Shown here: in pieces, positions 12,301-24,756 of the stretch
Layout: the number at the start of each line of letters is the position of its first letter
Numbering within the stretch: position 1 is the first letter of the stretch
Source of the DNA: Filosporella fistucella
Taxonomy: Eukaryota > Ascomycota > Leotiomycetes > Helotiales
Direction of reading: 5' to 3'
DNA: 64,000 nt
Assembly: GCA_030077755.1 (NCBI GenBank)
Contig: JAQJZZ010000018.1
Coordinates: 2,542,001-2,606,000 of the forward strand
Translations under genes and position numbers: made by a program
The notes under the pieces: generated by a model
The model's database searches: none
Seen by the model: the letters and a program-made list of their open reading frames with translations, nothing else
What the model was told of the DNA's origin: nothing

Positions 12301-14421
12301 GACCCGGCAATTCGAGAAGCCATGCTAGTATCTGCTTTGCTGTACTTGGATAGCAAGATTAAAGGTTCAAGAACCATTTTCACCGACGCGTTCCTCGATC
12401 GCTCAGAAGCTAGATACCAGTCAATATTTTTGGCGGATGAATTTCTCGAGCGTAGTGATGTCGATGCAAATGACGCACTTCAACTTATAAGAAGCGACCA
12501 CTCACGAATTGTTCCTTCAACTATGCTCCGAAAGCTGGCGGCAGCTGCATTAGATGCAATCGCAAAGGAGCCTCCAGATTCTACTGAGTTAGCTCAGATG
12601 CAATTTCTGGCTTTCAAAATCTTGCTCGCACTTTCAGAGTGCGACAAACCCCAAGCCGCTGCAGAAATGGCAATTAGAGTCGTCTTGGATTGTCCAGACG
12701 CAAGTTCCTGGCACCGTGAGCTTCTCAGCAAGAAGTTTCTTAACCGGCTATCTGCAGAGGATGCCCAGAAATTGATGACGGAGCTTGCGACATCCATCAG
12801 GCAAAGGCTCGAGGAGCAATATGCGAGGCCTCTGACAGCACAGCCCAGTATGGACTCTGCAAATGCAACACCTCCACAACCAGTCTCTTATGTCAAAACA
12901 ACAACAATAAAGCAACTTGCACAACTTCTTGCAGACTCTGAGTTTTGTTCGCAGAGTTTTGCCGCTAAAACTCTGTCTGGACTGATCAGAGCGTCGAAGC
13001 ATATTGATGCTCGTCTTTCTGTCACTGAAAGCTTATTCAATATGCTTCAAGGATGTTCGGATGATGGTTTCGCCAACATTATCATTCAGGCTTTGGAGTC
13101 GACCATTGATATCGCTGGCTCACTCAAAGAGCGATGGCCATTGTCAGAACAAGAATGGAGAGAAGCCGAGAATGATGTGAAACCTCCTACAATTGGTGTC
13201 GAAAAACCAATCATGAAAAGTATCCAGGTCAATGCAAGAAACAATCTAATCACTAAGAAACACCAAAATTCCATTCGCACTAGAATTTTGCTTCCAAGTA
13301 TTGAGAAGTCGATAGCCTGTAACAAGCGCTGGATGAAGATATTCGCTTCCAAATACGGCGTTGACCTGAATGGTGTCGAGGTTCCCTTGGTACCAGTGCA
13401 TCCCGAAGTTCTTGAAAATGCAGTTCGCGACAAACTTCCGTCTCATCTATTTGATCTTTACCAGGACTACATCATAGCGAGGCTTAAACCGTCTCTGCCA
13501 ATTCGAAATTTATGGAAAAGATTTGAGCCCCAAGATGGAAAGCAAATTCCAGAAGACATTTCACATTGGCAGAATCTATATGGGAGACACAGCAGTCCAG
13601 AATCGTCGTGGGGATACATAGAAATTCGTGATGCAGGTCGCCGACTCATATATACGCTTCTGGACTGGGACGACGCGGCTGAATCGTCGATGCCGGAAAC
13701 AGTTCAGCTCGAACAAGTGAAGACTGCACTTTTCAAGCAATTGAAAACCATTCTGATGAAGTATCCTCATTTGGAACTTTTCAAAGATACTATGGAAAAT
13801 TTCACTCGTGATTGGGGGAGCCATGGTGTCAAGAACAACAACCTTGGCAATCATGGACGTGGGTTTCTCAAGCAGATCTTGGTCTTCATCAACTCTAAAC
13901 GGACACCTGAATGGCAAAGAGACAAGGCCAGGAAGCCAGCATACTTGCCACAGACCTTGAAATATCGACTTTGGCTACTTTCATACCCACCAGCTCTAGA
14001 ACCGAAGGAGAAACCCAACACGGACAATATTCAGACGATAGCAAAAGAATTCATAGAGATTATACTTGAGCTGGATGAAATTGAAGGACTTTATGAGAAC
14101 GACTTATCACTTGTATTGGCAGCTGTCGAGGACATCATTCCTTACCATTGCGCTGATATTGCATGCGTGCTTGGGAAATTGCCACAGCGGATCAGGAGAG
14201 TTGATTTGATGACCGCTAAATTAGCACAAGCTCTCTTCACGACTGCAGCCCCTTCGAGGGATCCCAATACTGTCAAATCGAGCGCTGGGATCATCAGAAG
14301 CTGGTTGGGCAGTGAAAATGAATGGCTTCGAGAAGCAGGGAGGAGTCTGACGAAAGCTGTGGCATACAAAGACCGCCACTGGGGCGAGGAATTACTTAGT
14401 GAGCTCCGCTTGAGTTGTTGA
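9385..14421 (+). CDS. Large protein of unknown function (1647 aa)
   Basis: Exons are 9385-10813, 10855-11042 and 11095-14421. Phase is kept (junction codon G|AT, then phase 0), giving 1647 residues. The short introns of 41 and 52 bases have donors GTAAGG and GTCAGT. I do not recognise a domain. The text is rich in amphipathic helices with regularly spaced Leu, Ala and aromatic residues, lacks a signal peptide or membrane spans, and has few low-complexity stretches. That is what alpha-solenoid (HEAT/ARM-like) scaffolds look like, but no repeat register could be fixed by eye. A proline-rich break near the middle (SDGPPTSMRYPLLPDDFDDG) may separate two lobes. Long open exons and sustained codon sense make this a real gene. 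No neighbour suggests a role. Candidates such as an immune-type STAND protein are not supported, because no P-loop was seen. Confidence 0.88.
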
Positions 14422-14628
14422 TTGTGTTTGGTTATGTCCGATCGAGATACCCCCCTCGTCAAAAATGTCACGTTTCTATATTTCTTTTCTGAATTATGTT
14501 TCCCTGTTCCAAGAATCCATAGCCTTCATTAATACAATAATTCTTTTTCGTATGGATACGTCAATTTCCCATCCTCCAATCGTATTCCGTGTGGTGACAA
14601 GCATCTCCTCCATCCACACCCGACATAT

Positions 14629-15632
14629 TTATACCGCTCCTCGATGTCCTAAACTCATAGACTCGTGGTATCCATAAGAGCCGCCCATAGTTCCAGGCTG
14701 CCAGTCTGCTTTCAACGAATCTCTTGAAATAATCACACTTGGATGGAAGACGTTGAAGAGCGCCATCGTCAAGAACATGATTGTCGCATCGAACAGATAC
14801 AGATACACCTCTGTACTCATCAAAACCCCGTCACTCCCTTGAATATACTCTGCTATCCGGTAGATTGATCGAACCATGATGAATCCACTTGCAATATACA
14901 AAATATACAAGTATCTTGCCCACGGAACCACGAGGATCAGCGATTTGTTAGTGGGGTTCCGGTAGATTCGTACGTGGAATTGTCCAGCGACGATAATGAA
15001 AATACCAAAAAAGATAACTTGAATGAAGAGGCCCCCGGTAATGATGTTCGTTCCAAGTTTCTGCGCATCAGCATCTTTAGCTTTAGCAAGCATTCCTCCT
15101 CCTGCGACGAACTGTTAGTCCACCCTCAAGGCCCCATCTAGAAAAAGTGGCTCCACACTTACCTCCAGATTGTGCCAGAAACGAGAGTACATCTCCAAGT
15201 ACAAACACCTTCGTCAACCATCTCGCACTTATCAAAGAATGCTCTTCACCATTTGTCAAGCGTATGATCCGGCCGAGTACCATATAGATCGATGCTGCGA
15301 AGAGTGTTGGAGCAAGCAGAGTCATGAGACTTTGAGCAATGTAGGGTCCTGTTGTCCAATCTGGAGATTGTGTTGCCGATTTCCACCGCCCGGAATATCC
15401 TATAACCTCAACTATGACCGATCAGATATATTGCCCACGAGAAAATAGTACTCAGGTACTTACAGAAACCTCCTATAACGAAGGGGATGAAATACCATGT
15501 TTTCATCTTGAAAAGTTGGAAAGCATGATATACTGAGCTGGCGACGAACAGACCGATGAACATTATAGCTGCGATCTTGGAAGGATTGTAGTGATAAAGG
15601 ACGAAAGTCTGTGTTGAAGTTGTGTCTGCCAT
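14629..15632 (-). CDS. RTA1-like lipid-translocating exporter family protein
   Basis: Seven-helix membrane protein of the fungal RTA1/RSB1 family, linked in yeast to 7-aminocholesterol resistance and sphingoid-base export. Exons in transcription order are 15632-15464, 15411-15163 and 15101-14629, giving 296 residues. The first junction makes IGGFFEVIGYSGRW, a conserved RTA1 motif. The second makes FLAQSGGGGMLAKAK, the conserved glycine turn. Other family text includes PYIAQSLMTLLAPTLFAASI and the MVRSIYRIAEYIQG segment of helix 6. The tail is short, polar and cytosolic. It converges with the large unknown gene upstream, with about 200 bp between their ends. Individual substrates in this family are rarely known, so none is assigned. 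Confidence 0.93.
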
Positions 15633-16659
15633 TTGTACGAAGTGTCTCTGTCTGGGTCCAAGTGGAATAGTAGAGAGTATACGACTTTCCTGAATATTTC
15701 AACGCTGAAGTATAGAAAAACGGTAAAGACAGATACGGCTGTATGAATTCCCGGCGATGGAAAAGAAGCAATGAAGTAGATCTGAAGGAATATTTCACAA
15801 TCAGTTCACTCAGCAACAGCAGAAATATCACATTTTGTGTATTCCCCCTCTCGCTCTCGTACAAGACGTACTCGCCAAAGCCCCTTCGGATAAAACAGTG
15901 GAACGATCTTATCTCCATTCGTCTCGTTTCAAAACAACCTGAACATGAATATGGCTTAGCGTTCCTGAATTCAAGGGTGGCGCCGAGAATGGCTGTTGCC
16001 TTGTCGTACCTACCTCGCTCTCTGCTCGTTGTGGTTGGCGTACCTGAAATCGAAGACCTTGTCTGCGTTTCCCGTGTTTGGTTTGTACTTGACTGTTAGA
16101 CTGGTGAAGCGGATTATTGCTAATCCACTTTATGCATAGAGATAGTGGAACCTTCGTAACGTCGTTCATCGCGATTCTCGCAGAAAACTGGAGCAGTATC
16201 TGTTTTTAGAATATGTTCATTATTGTTGTTTTGGAAGGAGTGTTCTGGTCAAATTATCTCGATGCAACAAGATTCATGGACGAATTGAATGGTCTAGTCA
16301 ACTGGCACGAGGCAGCAAGTCATTTCCACTGACTACTGAACTAGCCGGTACTCTGAAAAGGTGAAGTGAATTTATCATGGCTGGAAGAGGCGTTCGGGAT
16401 ATCTGGTAAGGAAGTGCCGAAACTCAAATTTTAGACCCGCCGGCCATTTGCATCAGGAGACCTCAAAATTGAAAAAGTTCCTTGAGAATTTTATGTAGCA
16501 GAACTTATCTTACAGATTGACATGTAAGCAGACGATTTCCCCTTGCTTATATTTTACGCTATAGCAGATGGCCTCTTCGCTTCCAAAATGGGCAGTAAGA
16601 GGAACGAGTAGACCGTCGATTCCACGATGAGAATATACTCGAGATTTGGATTTCACCTT
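15633..16659. other. Intergenic
   Basis: About 1 kb between the starts of the RTA1-like gene and the end of the ChrA gene, both on the minus strand. It should hold the RTA1 promoter. No gene recognised. Confidence 0.4.
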
Positions 16660-18339
16660 TCAGGCCTTGGTCACTGCAAACCAAATCATCCCCATAACTC
16701 CACCGAGCAAAATGGCTAGAGGAGCACTCAATCCGAACCAAGCTCCGCCAACAAAACTCGTCGCCGTAATGGCAACCCACCACGGATCCCTTCCAAGTGG
16801 ACTACCGCTTTGATGCTCAGCATCCACGAATCCAATCTGCCAAAGCTTATAGACGGCAGTGAACACCAGACCTACTGCTCCAGCGTTCACACCTCGAAGA
16901 AGACTCAGCAACCATCTTTTCGTTCTGAGTTGTTTCCAAACCCCCATCACACCCACCAAAATCACCAAGCCAGGGGTGAAAATGGCCAGAAAACCAATCA
17001 GTGCTCCTAGAACAGACGGGAACGATGTGCCTCTGACCGAGAGAGCGCCTAGATACACGGCAAAATTGAAATTTGGACCTGGGAATGACTGAATGAGTGC
17101 GAGGCCGAGAAGAAAGTCGCGAGAGGAGACCCAGCCCTCAGCAACGATGTATTCTCTCAACAAAGGGATTACCACAGGACCACCACCGAAAATGATCGTG
17201 CCCGCGAGGTATAGGTTCGAAAAGAGGGCAAATGGACGAGGTAAGGAAGGCAGTAAACTTCTGAGTAACATTATCATGAGAAATGAGACGATAAAACATC
17301 CAAGGATAGAGATGCCGGTCTTCCAGGTTACAAGATTGAGGGGAATGATTGGTTGTGATGTGCGAAGTGTATCACTCTCCTCAACTGTGGGAATAGTTGA
17401 AATCCCGATGTTTTGTTCTTCAGTAGTCCGTAGTCGTCGGAGGTTGACAACCGAGTCTCGATCATTAGAAGTAACGGCTAAACTATTTGAATCAATTTCC
17501 TCACGCTGGAAAGAGCTCGTTGTATCTTCTCTCTGTACCGAACTTGGCCAGATCTTTCTCCTCAAAAACCCAATGGACCGAGGTACGAATCTGAAGTCCC
17601 AAATAATTGTGATGATCCCAGAGATCAACATTAAAACTGGGAAGTACCACAGAGCAGTATAGAGAATGCCAGCAACTCCTCCCAGAAAGACCAATGCTCG
17701 TGTCAATTTATCCGTGATAGCTTTATCTGACAGCTGAACGGCAGCTAAAGCAATGATGCCGACGGTGGCTGAGTTAAGACCTGAAAGTAGGGCATAGACA
17801 GGAAGTGGTAATGTGTCTCCAACTTTCGATATACCAAGCGATAGGCCAAACATGCCGATAGCGCCTGGCAAACTGCAATATCCATCAACTGAGTGCTCAG
17901 GAGGAATGCAACTTATTTACCTCCAGAATAGGAAAGCAGTGACTCCAGCTAAAAGCCCGCCATGAATGTAGTTGATGCAAAACAACATCTTGGTACTAGC
18001 CGGACCAGGTAGAGCTTGACTCAGGGCAAAGATCTCCTGGAACTGCCATCTTTAATACAAACATTCAATATGGACGTGCCTGAGTTGAAATACCAATTGT
18101 TCATCAATCCATTGATTTTGTTCGACGAATTTCTTATGCAGCTTTAGATGTCAGCTTTGCTCGGTCTTGAATCCCAAAACTCAGCATACAATTTGGAAAT
18201 GCACAGGCGGACCACCAAACGCTGTGAAGCCCAGATTCCAACTCTTTCTTACGCTATCTGGTACATCGGATGGATGCAACTGAATCAAGCTTGCGCATCG
18301 CCGAAAGGTTGACGCGGCCGACGAAAGAGGTCCTGGCAT
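16660..18339 (-). CDS. chrA: Chromate transporter (CHR/ChrA family), two-domain
   Basis: Exons in transcription order are 18339-18190, 18141-18094, 18042-17921 and 17872-16660, giving 510 residues. The first three small exons rebuild the N-terminal CHR domain: FTAFGGPPVHFQI, then LHKKFVEQNQWIDEQL, then FQEIFALSQALPGPASTKM. The second CHR domain starts around residue 335 with IIFGGGPVVIPLLREYIV and continues with FLLGLALIQSFPGPNFNFAVY. Both domains keep the FGGxP and (Q)xxPGP motifs of the family. A hydrophilic Ser/Glu-rich linker of about 80 residues lies between them, as in other fungal members. The family exports chromate and may move sulfate. Nothing nearby points to a metal-resistance cluster. 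The splice sites were chosen because they recover family motifs in frame. Confidence 0.93.
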
Positions 18340-19767
18340 GTTGATTGTGGTATTCGAAGGTACAAATTAATATCAACATCTATACATGTGGTCCGATGTA
18401 TGTTGACCGAAAAGAATGGGCCTTGACAATTGTTGAAAAAACAATGATGTCCAATGCAAAGGATGGATCAAATCGAAGAGAATCCATACCTAATATCTTG
18501 GCTTTATGGCGTAATCGGTGGCTGAAATTGTCACCCCTGAGCAATTCTGCTGAGCCGTCACTGACAACGACAGCATAGCTGCACAGCTCGACCATGTAGC
18601 AAATAACTCATTTCGACGGCAGCTCTGTATAGCTTCAACAAAAGACACATCATATCTTCTGTCACATGACTAGTATTTTGTCTTAAATTGGGATTCAAAA
18701 AAGCAAGTTCTCATCAAACAACCACCGCATGCATCAGCTGCATTTGCTGCACATCGCAACTCGTCGCTTGACTCGTAGTAGGCGAGCGGTATCCAGGAAC
18801 TTGACTCCCGTCGCACATGCAAGATTGATCGGAATAAAGCTTTTATCTGACCACTTTCAAGAGCTGCTCCAGAGGCACCATGTCAGCGCGGGGGTAATTC
18901 CGCGAAGCGATATGAAGATCGGGTACAGCCACTGGCCTTCACTTCTTGATATAGGTATTGTTTCGGCCACATTGTGAAATCGAAGATAAGAGATACACAA
19001 TATATGTCACGAAACTTCACTCCTGTAGACACTCGAGTAACAAAATTGTCTCTGCTATCGGCTGATCGAGACTTCTCGCTCTCACTTTACTGAAGCTATA
19101 GGTTCAGTGGCGCTGAGCTCAATGGCCTGGACTTCGGCCACAATAGCGAAAACAACCCCGCATTCCAGCAATCTGTAGCGTTGGCTGGTGGCTGCTTGCA
19201 TGAACATAACCAAAAGTCTCTCCACTTATATTGCAAAACAGCGCGGCAGAAAAGTCAAGTTGCACGATGCGATGCAACACTCGTACCGGGCTGCAATCGA
19301 AGGAGGTGTTCCTAAGCGCAGTAGCACTACAGACTACTTTCTCACGGATCAGCTCTGCTCTAAGTGTTCAACGCGCATCTGTGTGCTGACCTGGGTATAA
19401 TTGCCATCTTGGTACTGGCGGTACTCGTTGCTTGATCCCGAACACACTTCTCCAATTGGCCGACTCAACATTTTTGACTCCCCTTGGCCGTCCACCCTTG
19501 TTCATACCTAGTTCTTATCATCAACTTCGAAATGGGGTTGCAGCTCTTATCGTTGCAGCATGCAGCTTTCCATTACACACGTCCAATGACAGCTCGATAT
19601 GGTGGACTTCAGGTCCTGACAATCGGACGGGAATTGATTGCGACAGGATGTTTGAAATCGACTATAACTGAACAGACCTCCACCAGCTCGGAGTCGCATA
19701 TTACCATATTCTTTGAAGTATCGAACCGTTTTGGTTGTCAACTTGTCTCGATATTGAATAGTAAATC
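18340..19767. other. Intergenic, divergent promoters of ChrA and permease
   Basis: A 1.4-kb stretch between two divergently transcribed transporter genes. It contains only short ORFs without family resemblance (for example 18729-18977 plus). Nothing specific recognised. Confidence 0.4.
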
Positions 19768-21642
19768 ATGGTTTTGACCACAGGAGCCCAAGCGGGGCCT
19801 TCTTCGGACTTGGAGAAGACAGCCTCTAGACTTTCACACTCCAATGTGCCTCCTCAGGAGCTTCTAGCTAGCGAGGCTGATGCTGAGTTGTTAGGTGAGC
19901 TTTCCATGCGTTGCGTTGGCTGCAGACAGTAAGATTTACAACTGACCATCAACAGCCAAGTTAGGATACAAGCAGGAGCTCCGAAGAAACTTCACAATGA
20001 TCGAAGTTTTCGGAATTGCTTTCAGTATAATGGGACTCCTCCCATCAATCGCATCGACTCTCGCTTTCTCGATCCCTGCTGGTCCTGTTGGCATGGTTTG
20101 GGGTTGGTTTTTGGCTTCAATGTTCATATTCGTGGTCGCTGTAGCCATGGCGGATCTCGGATCAGCTATGCCAACTTCAGGGGGGCTATATTGGTGGTGA
20201 GTGACTTGAAGATCCGAGAAATGAAGCTTGCTCACCACCCTAGGACACACTACTTCGCTTCTCCCAAAACTCGAAATGCATTGAGCTTCTTGGTCGGATA
20301 TTCAAACACATTGGGTCTTGTTGGGGGATTATGTAGTATTGATTATGGCTTTGCTTTAATGTTTTGTTCGGTGTAAGTTTTGCCCGAGAAACTTATACTC
20401 GTATTGACCAATATCAGGATCGTGGTTGCACGGGATGGAACCTGGACTCCAAGCAATGGCGAAGTATATGCTGTTTTCCTGGCCTGTGTCCTACTCCACG
20501 GAGTATTGGCATCAACACTTTCGAAAATCATGGGAAAGCTGCAAACAGTATTCGTTGTTATGAACCTGATTCTTATCGTTGCCACAATTATAGCTCTACC
20601 AGTGGGAAAACATTTGCGAAACGACGCGGAGTACATTTTTACCGACACTGAAAATTTGACCACATGGCCGTCTGGATGGACTTTCATGTTGGCATGGCTC
20701 AGCCCAATATGGACAATTGGTGGATTTGATAGCTGTGTTCACATGAGTGAAGAGGCTGCAAATGCTGCAAAAGCTGTGCCATACGGAATCATGATGTCTG
20801 TTGGCGCATGCTGGTTCCTCGGTTTCATCATCATGATAGTTTTGGCAGCTTGCATCAACCCTGATCTTGAATCTGTCCTTGGATCTTCATTTGGACAGCC
20901 AATGGCTCAGATATATTACGATGCAATCGGGAAACAGGGAACTTTGGGTATGATGTCTTTGCTGTTCATCGTCCAATTTCTCATGGGTCTTTCCATTCTC
21001 GTTGCGGCATCCCGTCAGTCATGGGCATTCTCCCGCGATGGCGCTCTTCCATTCTCTAGCTTTTTCCGTCCCATCTCTCAGAGGTTTGGATATATTCCCC
21101 TCCGTGCAATCTGGGGGTGCGTTTTCCTCGCAGCTATTCTTGGATTGCTTTGTCTCATTGCTCCAGCCGCTGCATCAGCACTTTTCTCTCTCGCTGTTGC
21201 AGGCAATAATCTTGCATGGGGTACGCCTATCCTCTGTCGAGTAGTTTGGGGACAGCATAAATTCGTACCCGGCCCTTTTTACACTGGCGACAGATTTTCA
21301 ACGCCTATTGCCTGGCTTGCCATAATCTTCCTCATCTTTGGCATTACTCTTGCCATGTTCCCAGCTGGTGGTCCGAACCCTACGCCCCAGTCAATGAATT
21401 ATACTGTCGTGATTAATGTGGCAGTATGGGGCGGAGCGCTGCTGTATTACTTCATTGACGCGAGGAAGTGGTTCACTGGTCCCAAGATGACGATTGATGT
21501 TGATGGAATGACTGAAGCACAAAAGACCGTACTTGCTACGGAAGGCTTGGCTTTGGGAATTGGTGAAGGAGTTGTGATGGGCGAGAAAGAGACGGAAGTA
21601 CAAGAGGGAGTGAAGAGTTCGAATGGTGTGGAGTCATCTTGA
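19768..21642 (+). CDS. Amino acid/GABA permease (ACT family, APC superfamily)
   Basis: Exons are 19768-19894, 19956-20196, 20244-20372 and 20418-21642, giving 573 residues. The protein has about 12 hydrophobic spans. Family hallmarks: GIAFSIMGLLPSIASTLAF in the first helix, ADLGSAMPTSGGLYWW ending exon 2, WTIGGFDSCVHMSEEAANA (the FDSxxHMSEE signature of the amino acid/choline transporter family) and ASRQSWAFSRDGALPFS. Relatives include yeast UGA4 (GABA) and HNM1 (choline) and many fungal GABA or amino acid permeases, so the substrate is not fixed by sequence. The C-terminus is a 60-residue hydrophilic tail. Presence within 15 kb of glutamate decarboxylase fits a GABA link, but the distance is too great to argue co-regulation. 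Confidence 0.93.
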
Positions 21643-22227
21643 GCATTCTGTTCCCTAAGGTCTTTTTTGGGGGTGCATCCCCGTTGTACCCAACATGCAG
21701 CTCTCTGTCTATGTTCGCAAATTCAGAGAACTCGCAACTTCGAACTTGTTAAGGACAATAAGGACTTAATAGATGCTCTCAAATTGAACTTTTTATCTTT
21801 TCTCGCGGTATCTTGGGGGCTCTTATTATCTTGTTGACGTGCAGTTATTATGTGGCGGTTGAGCCTGCCAATTTCGAAATTCGAATTCCAAAGTCTTTCA
21901 GACCACGCTTAAATCCACATGTTCGCAATATTATCGCGATTTAGCTCCGATAAACTGAACTTCAAGCTGGGGTTTTGCTTCAATTGTATATCAGTCAGTC
22001 GAATGCGCATATAAATCGAATGCCGCAGCCTCCTCGACCTTCAAATATCGCAACCACGTCGATTTATCCACGACACTTCCATCTCGAGCAAACAATAAGA
22101 CTTCAACACATTGCACACCTACATCCAAAATTGCTTGCAAACACTGAAAGTGTCATCTGGCAATAGAATCTGAATTGATATTTCCCCGGCCCAACACTAC
22201 CGTCCGACCAGTCCAGAATCAGAGACG
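21643..22227. other. Intergenic with likely core promoter
   Basis: 3' end of the permease and promoter of the next gene. A TATAAAT box lies at 22010-22016, about 210 bases upstream of the next ATG, followed by a C/A-rich leader. Confidence 0.35.
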
Positions 22228-23683
22228 ATGCCAATCAGCCATTCTTCCTCGAATCATTCCTTCGAAACCCTGTCTGCGCCTGCATCATACATTGAGGATG
22301 GCGCAAAAATCACCCAGGATGAGCAAGATGACGACGAACTTGCCGCACTTGAGAGTATCGGATCCCCAATAAAGATGCGACATAATGTGTCCCGCAGAAG
22401 AGTTGATACGCTTGACGAGTTGGAAGACTTCGGCTCGCCGATCAAAGCAAGTTTCGCGACACTCGTTGGTAGAAGATCAGGCAAAGAATCTGTTGATGAG
22501 GGTGACGTGATATCTCATGATGGATTCTTCGATGATGATTACAGCAGTGGCCTTGTTCGCCGCATTTCAGAGTCTCTTGAATCGGACATCAAGGCAGTTC
22601 AATCTGAACGGGCGGAGCAAGATGCACCAAAGAAGAAATGTCATCGCGGCAAACGTGGTGGCAGGAAGCACAAACGTACCAGTGTGCAACCTATGGTAAG
22701 CACACTCAATGGAGGCATTGGTCACAATTCTCCATCAAGTTCATTCTGTGATGTTTTCAACATGCAGCTGAAGGAGGGCGGAGTGGCGGATTCTGCTGCC
22801 ACAATTCGTGCATTGTCACCTCTGCTTGCAGAAAACACGGCAATGTCAATCAGAGCGACAATGGATATCCATAGTACAGAAAATGCTAGTCTTGCCGCTG
22901 CTACTCCACATACGACTTCTGTTGAACAGATGCCATCGATTACGGCAACACCCGACATTGTTCGAGAATGGATCCTGAACTGGGTTGGAGAACGCGGCCT
23001 CTTTATGTCTGATCACGATTCTCTTCAACAACTCTGCTCCATTAAATGCACCTGGAATGGAAAGGACATCCGGAAACGTCGATATGAGCAAATGGTTCAA
23101 GAGTTATATGAATGGGGTATCTCGATTGGACATGCTCGAGGTCTTGCAGAAGACATTGTCATGGAGAGGGAACTTTGGGTATATTTTCATCGCCTTCTTG
23201 CTTTGTCGTGGCAGGACTTTGTACTGACATTACAACCAGAGACAACGCAACATCGAAGCTGCTATTCAAGACACCTTCCGACCTATACTTGGAATTATTG
23301 CAATCGGTGCCTCATACTATCACTTCTCCGTCGCGAGTATGAAAATACATGCTCAGGTAATGTTACTTACAAAAAAGGAAACTGATACTGCGTACGATTC
23401 TACCAGATTTCGCGCCTCGGGCAATAACATCACCACATACTCTATTGATGAGAATACACTCCGTTCGGCGGTCAAGCTGTACTTCGATTACCGACAAGGT
23501 ATTCGATTGCAAGCTCTTGGGATTACTTGCTATCTCTTCATTCTCACCACAGGCAAGCTTTTCTTCGACCTTGATGTTGAGCAGCAGGCTTTCTTTGAAA
23601 CCCTGGCAATAGTTATTGTGCAGGCATTGCTTATATCTGGTTTGTTGGCCTACTTTGAGATCAAGATCTTCAGAGACTTGTGA
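22228..23683 (+). CDS. Unknown membrane protein with two SPIK motifs (464 aa)
   Basis: Exons are 22228-23178 and 23240-23683. The junction joins MERELW to RQRNIEAAIQDTF in phase 0, giving 464 residues. The N-terminal half is acidic and disordered. It carries a duplicated motif, LESIGSPIK near residue 50 and LEDFGSPIK near residue 75, each matching the S-P-x-K consensus of cyclin-dependent kinases. A basic patch (HRGKRGGRKHKR) follows near residue 150. The second half contains a conserved-looking globular segment around WILNWVGERGLFMSD. Three hydrophobic spans then follow: FRPILGIIAIGASYYHF, LGITCYLFILTTGKLFF and ETLAIVIVQALLISGLLAYF. A possible GTAATG donor at 23357 was not used, because the frame stays open through it. 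Function unknown. A nuclear-envelope or ER location is only a guess from basic patch plus C-terminal spans. Confidence 0.8.
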
Positions 23684-23968
23684 GAAAGGGGAAAAGCCAA
23701 GAAACGTTAATTGGGGCTATGTTGGCTACTCTGGAGCGAGTTTAGGCGTCAGAAAACGTACGGGAATTTCAAAACAACTGAGTTCGTTCATGAACCAATC
23801 GTCTCAACAAATCGCGAGACTAGGTTATAGATGGGGCGAGTGCGATCTTCCTCCTCATATCTTGCTTTCTCTAAACAAAACTGAAGCACATTACTCCCAA
23901 ATCTGTTACTGATACCAAAATCCATGTGATATACCGTGGAATGATTCGCTCACTCTACTTTATTTTGT

Positions 23969-24756
23969 TCATACGCCATTTACTTCCCTCGCCATGATCC
24001 AGCCCTTTCCATCTTCTTCACTCCCACCATATCTGGTCATATCAATGTTGTCGGGCCCCAGAATCTTGAAGCCATTATTCAAGAACAGTTTTTTGGAGTT
24101 CGGCCGCACACAACAGAAAGTCTTCGCCCCTTCTTTATCCGCAACCTCGTTCAAGTGAACAGTAAGTTTCCTGCCGAGTCCATTCTGCTGATAGTCCGGA
24201 TGAACCATTGTTCCTCTCCTATCTGGACAAAGCATCAGCCCACTTCTCGGACTTTTGATTATCCATAACTGATTAAAGTGGCTTACTAAAATGCTTTTCA
24301 GGATCATATCCATAAATCTCGGCAGCACCCAGTGTCCCAAAGAACTCTCCAGCCAGTTCTTCATTATGCCCCTTGGGCGGGTTCGCAAAAGCACTTCTTC
24401 CAGCCGAAGCAGCTTTCTCCTCTTCACTAAAAACGTAGGGAATGGTCATCCCCGCAAATGCAACCATTTTACTATCATCAACTTACCTTCAAACCCCAAT
24501 TCTACATTCTAGAAAACTCAAATAAGCAAATCTAGACTCAAACTCACCTACTCCCTTCCTCCCTAATTACCCAGACTCGCTTGTCTGGTGAACTATTACG
24601 AGACTCAAAGTAGCGGCAAAGCCATTCATATTGATCTCCCTTGGTCATCTGCCCGATCAGAGGAGCCCAGATGTCATCCTTTTCAAGAGCAGCCATGTAA
24701 ATGGTTGCCATCTCGGAATTGTCGGTTGCGATTGCTTCGCTGAGGCGGAAAGACAT
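23969..24756 (-). CDS. GNAT-family N-acetyltransferase (212 aa)
   Basis: Exons in transcription order are 24756-24548, 24471-24287 and 24213-23969, giving 212 residues. The start chosen is MSFRLSEA, which opens the usual first beta strand. An upstream in-frame ATG at 24780 would add eight residues. The acetyl-CoA loop reads HPDYQQNGLGRKL, matching Q-x-x-G-x-G/A, and is followed by the beta5/alpha4 pattern CVRPNSKKLFLNNGFKILG. The second intron was placed at 24214-24286 (donor GTAAGC, branch-like GCTGATG), because it alone keeps frame. Fungal proteins of this type act on small molecules or are uncharacterised, so the substrate is unknown. Confidence 0.85.

Noticed and set aside
23357..23408. 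Third intron in the SPIK membrane protein (GTAATG donor, TACCAG acceptor)
   Set aside because: Length of 52 breaks the frame immediately; reading through keeps two good membrane spans in frame.
24230..24286. Alternative acceptors for GNAT intron 2 at AATCAG or CAAAAG
   Set aside because: Both lead to a stop within a few codons; the 24214 acceptor keeps frame and reaches the acetyl-CoA motif.
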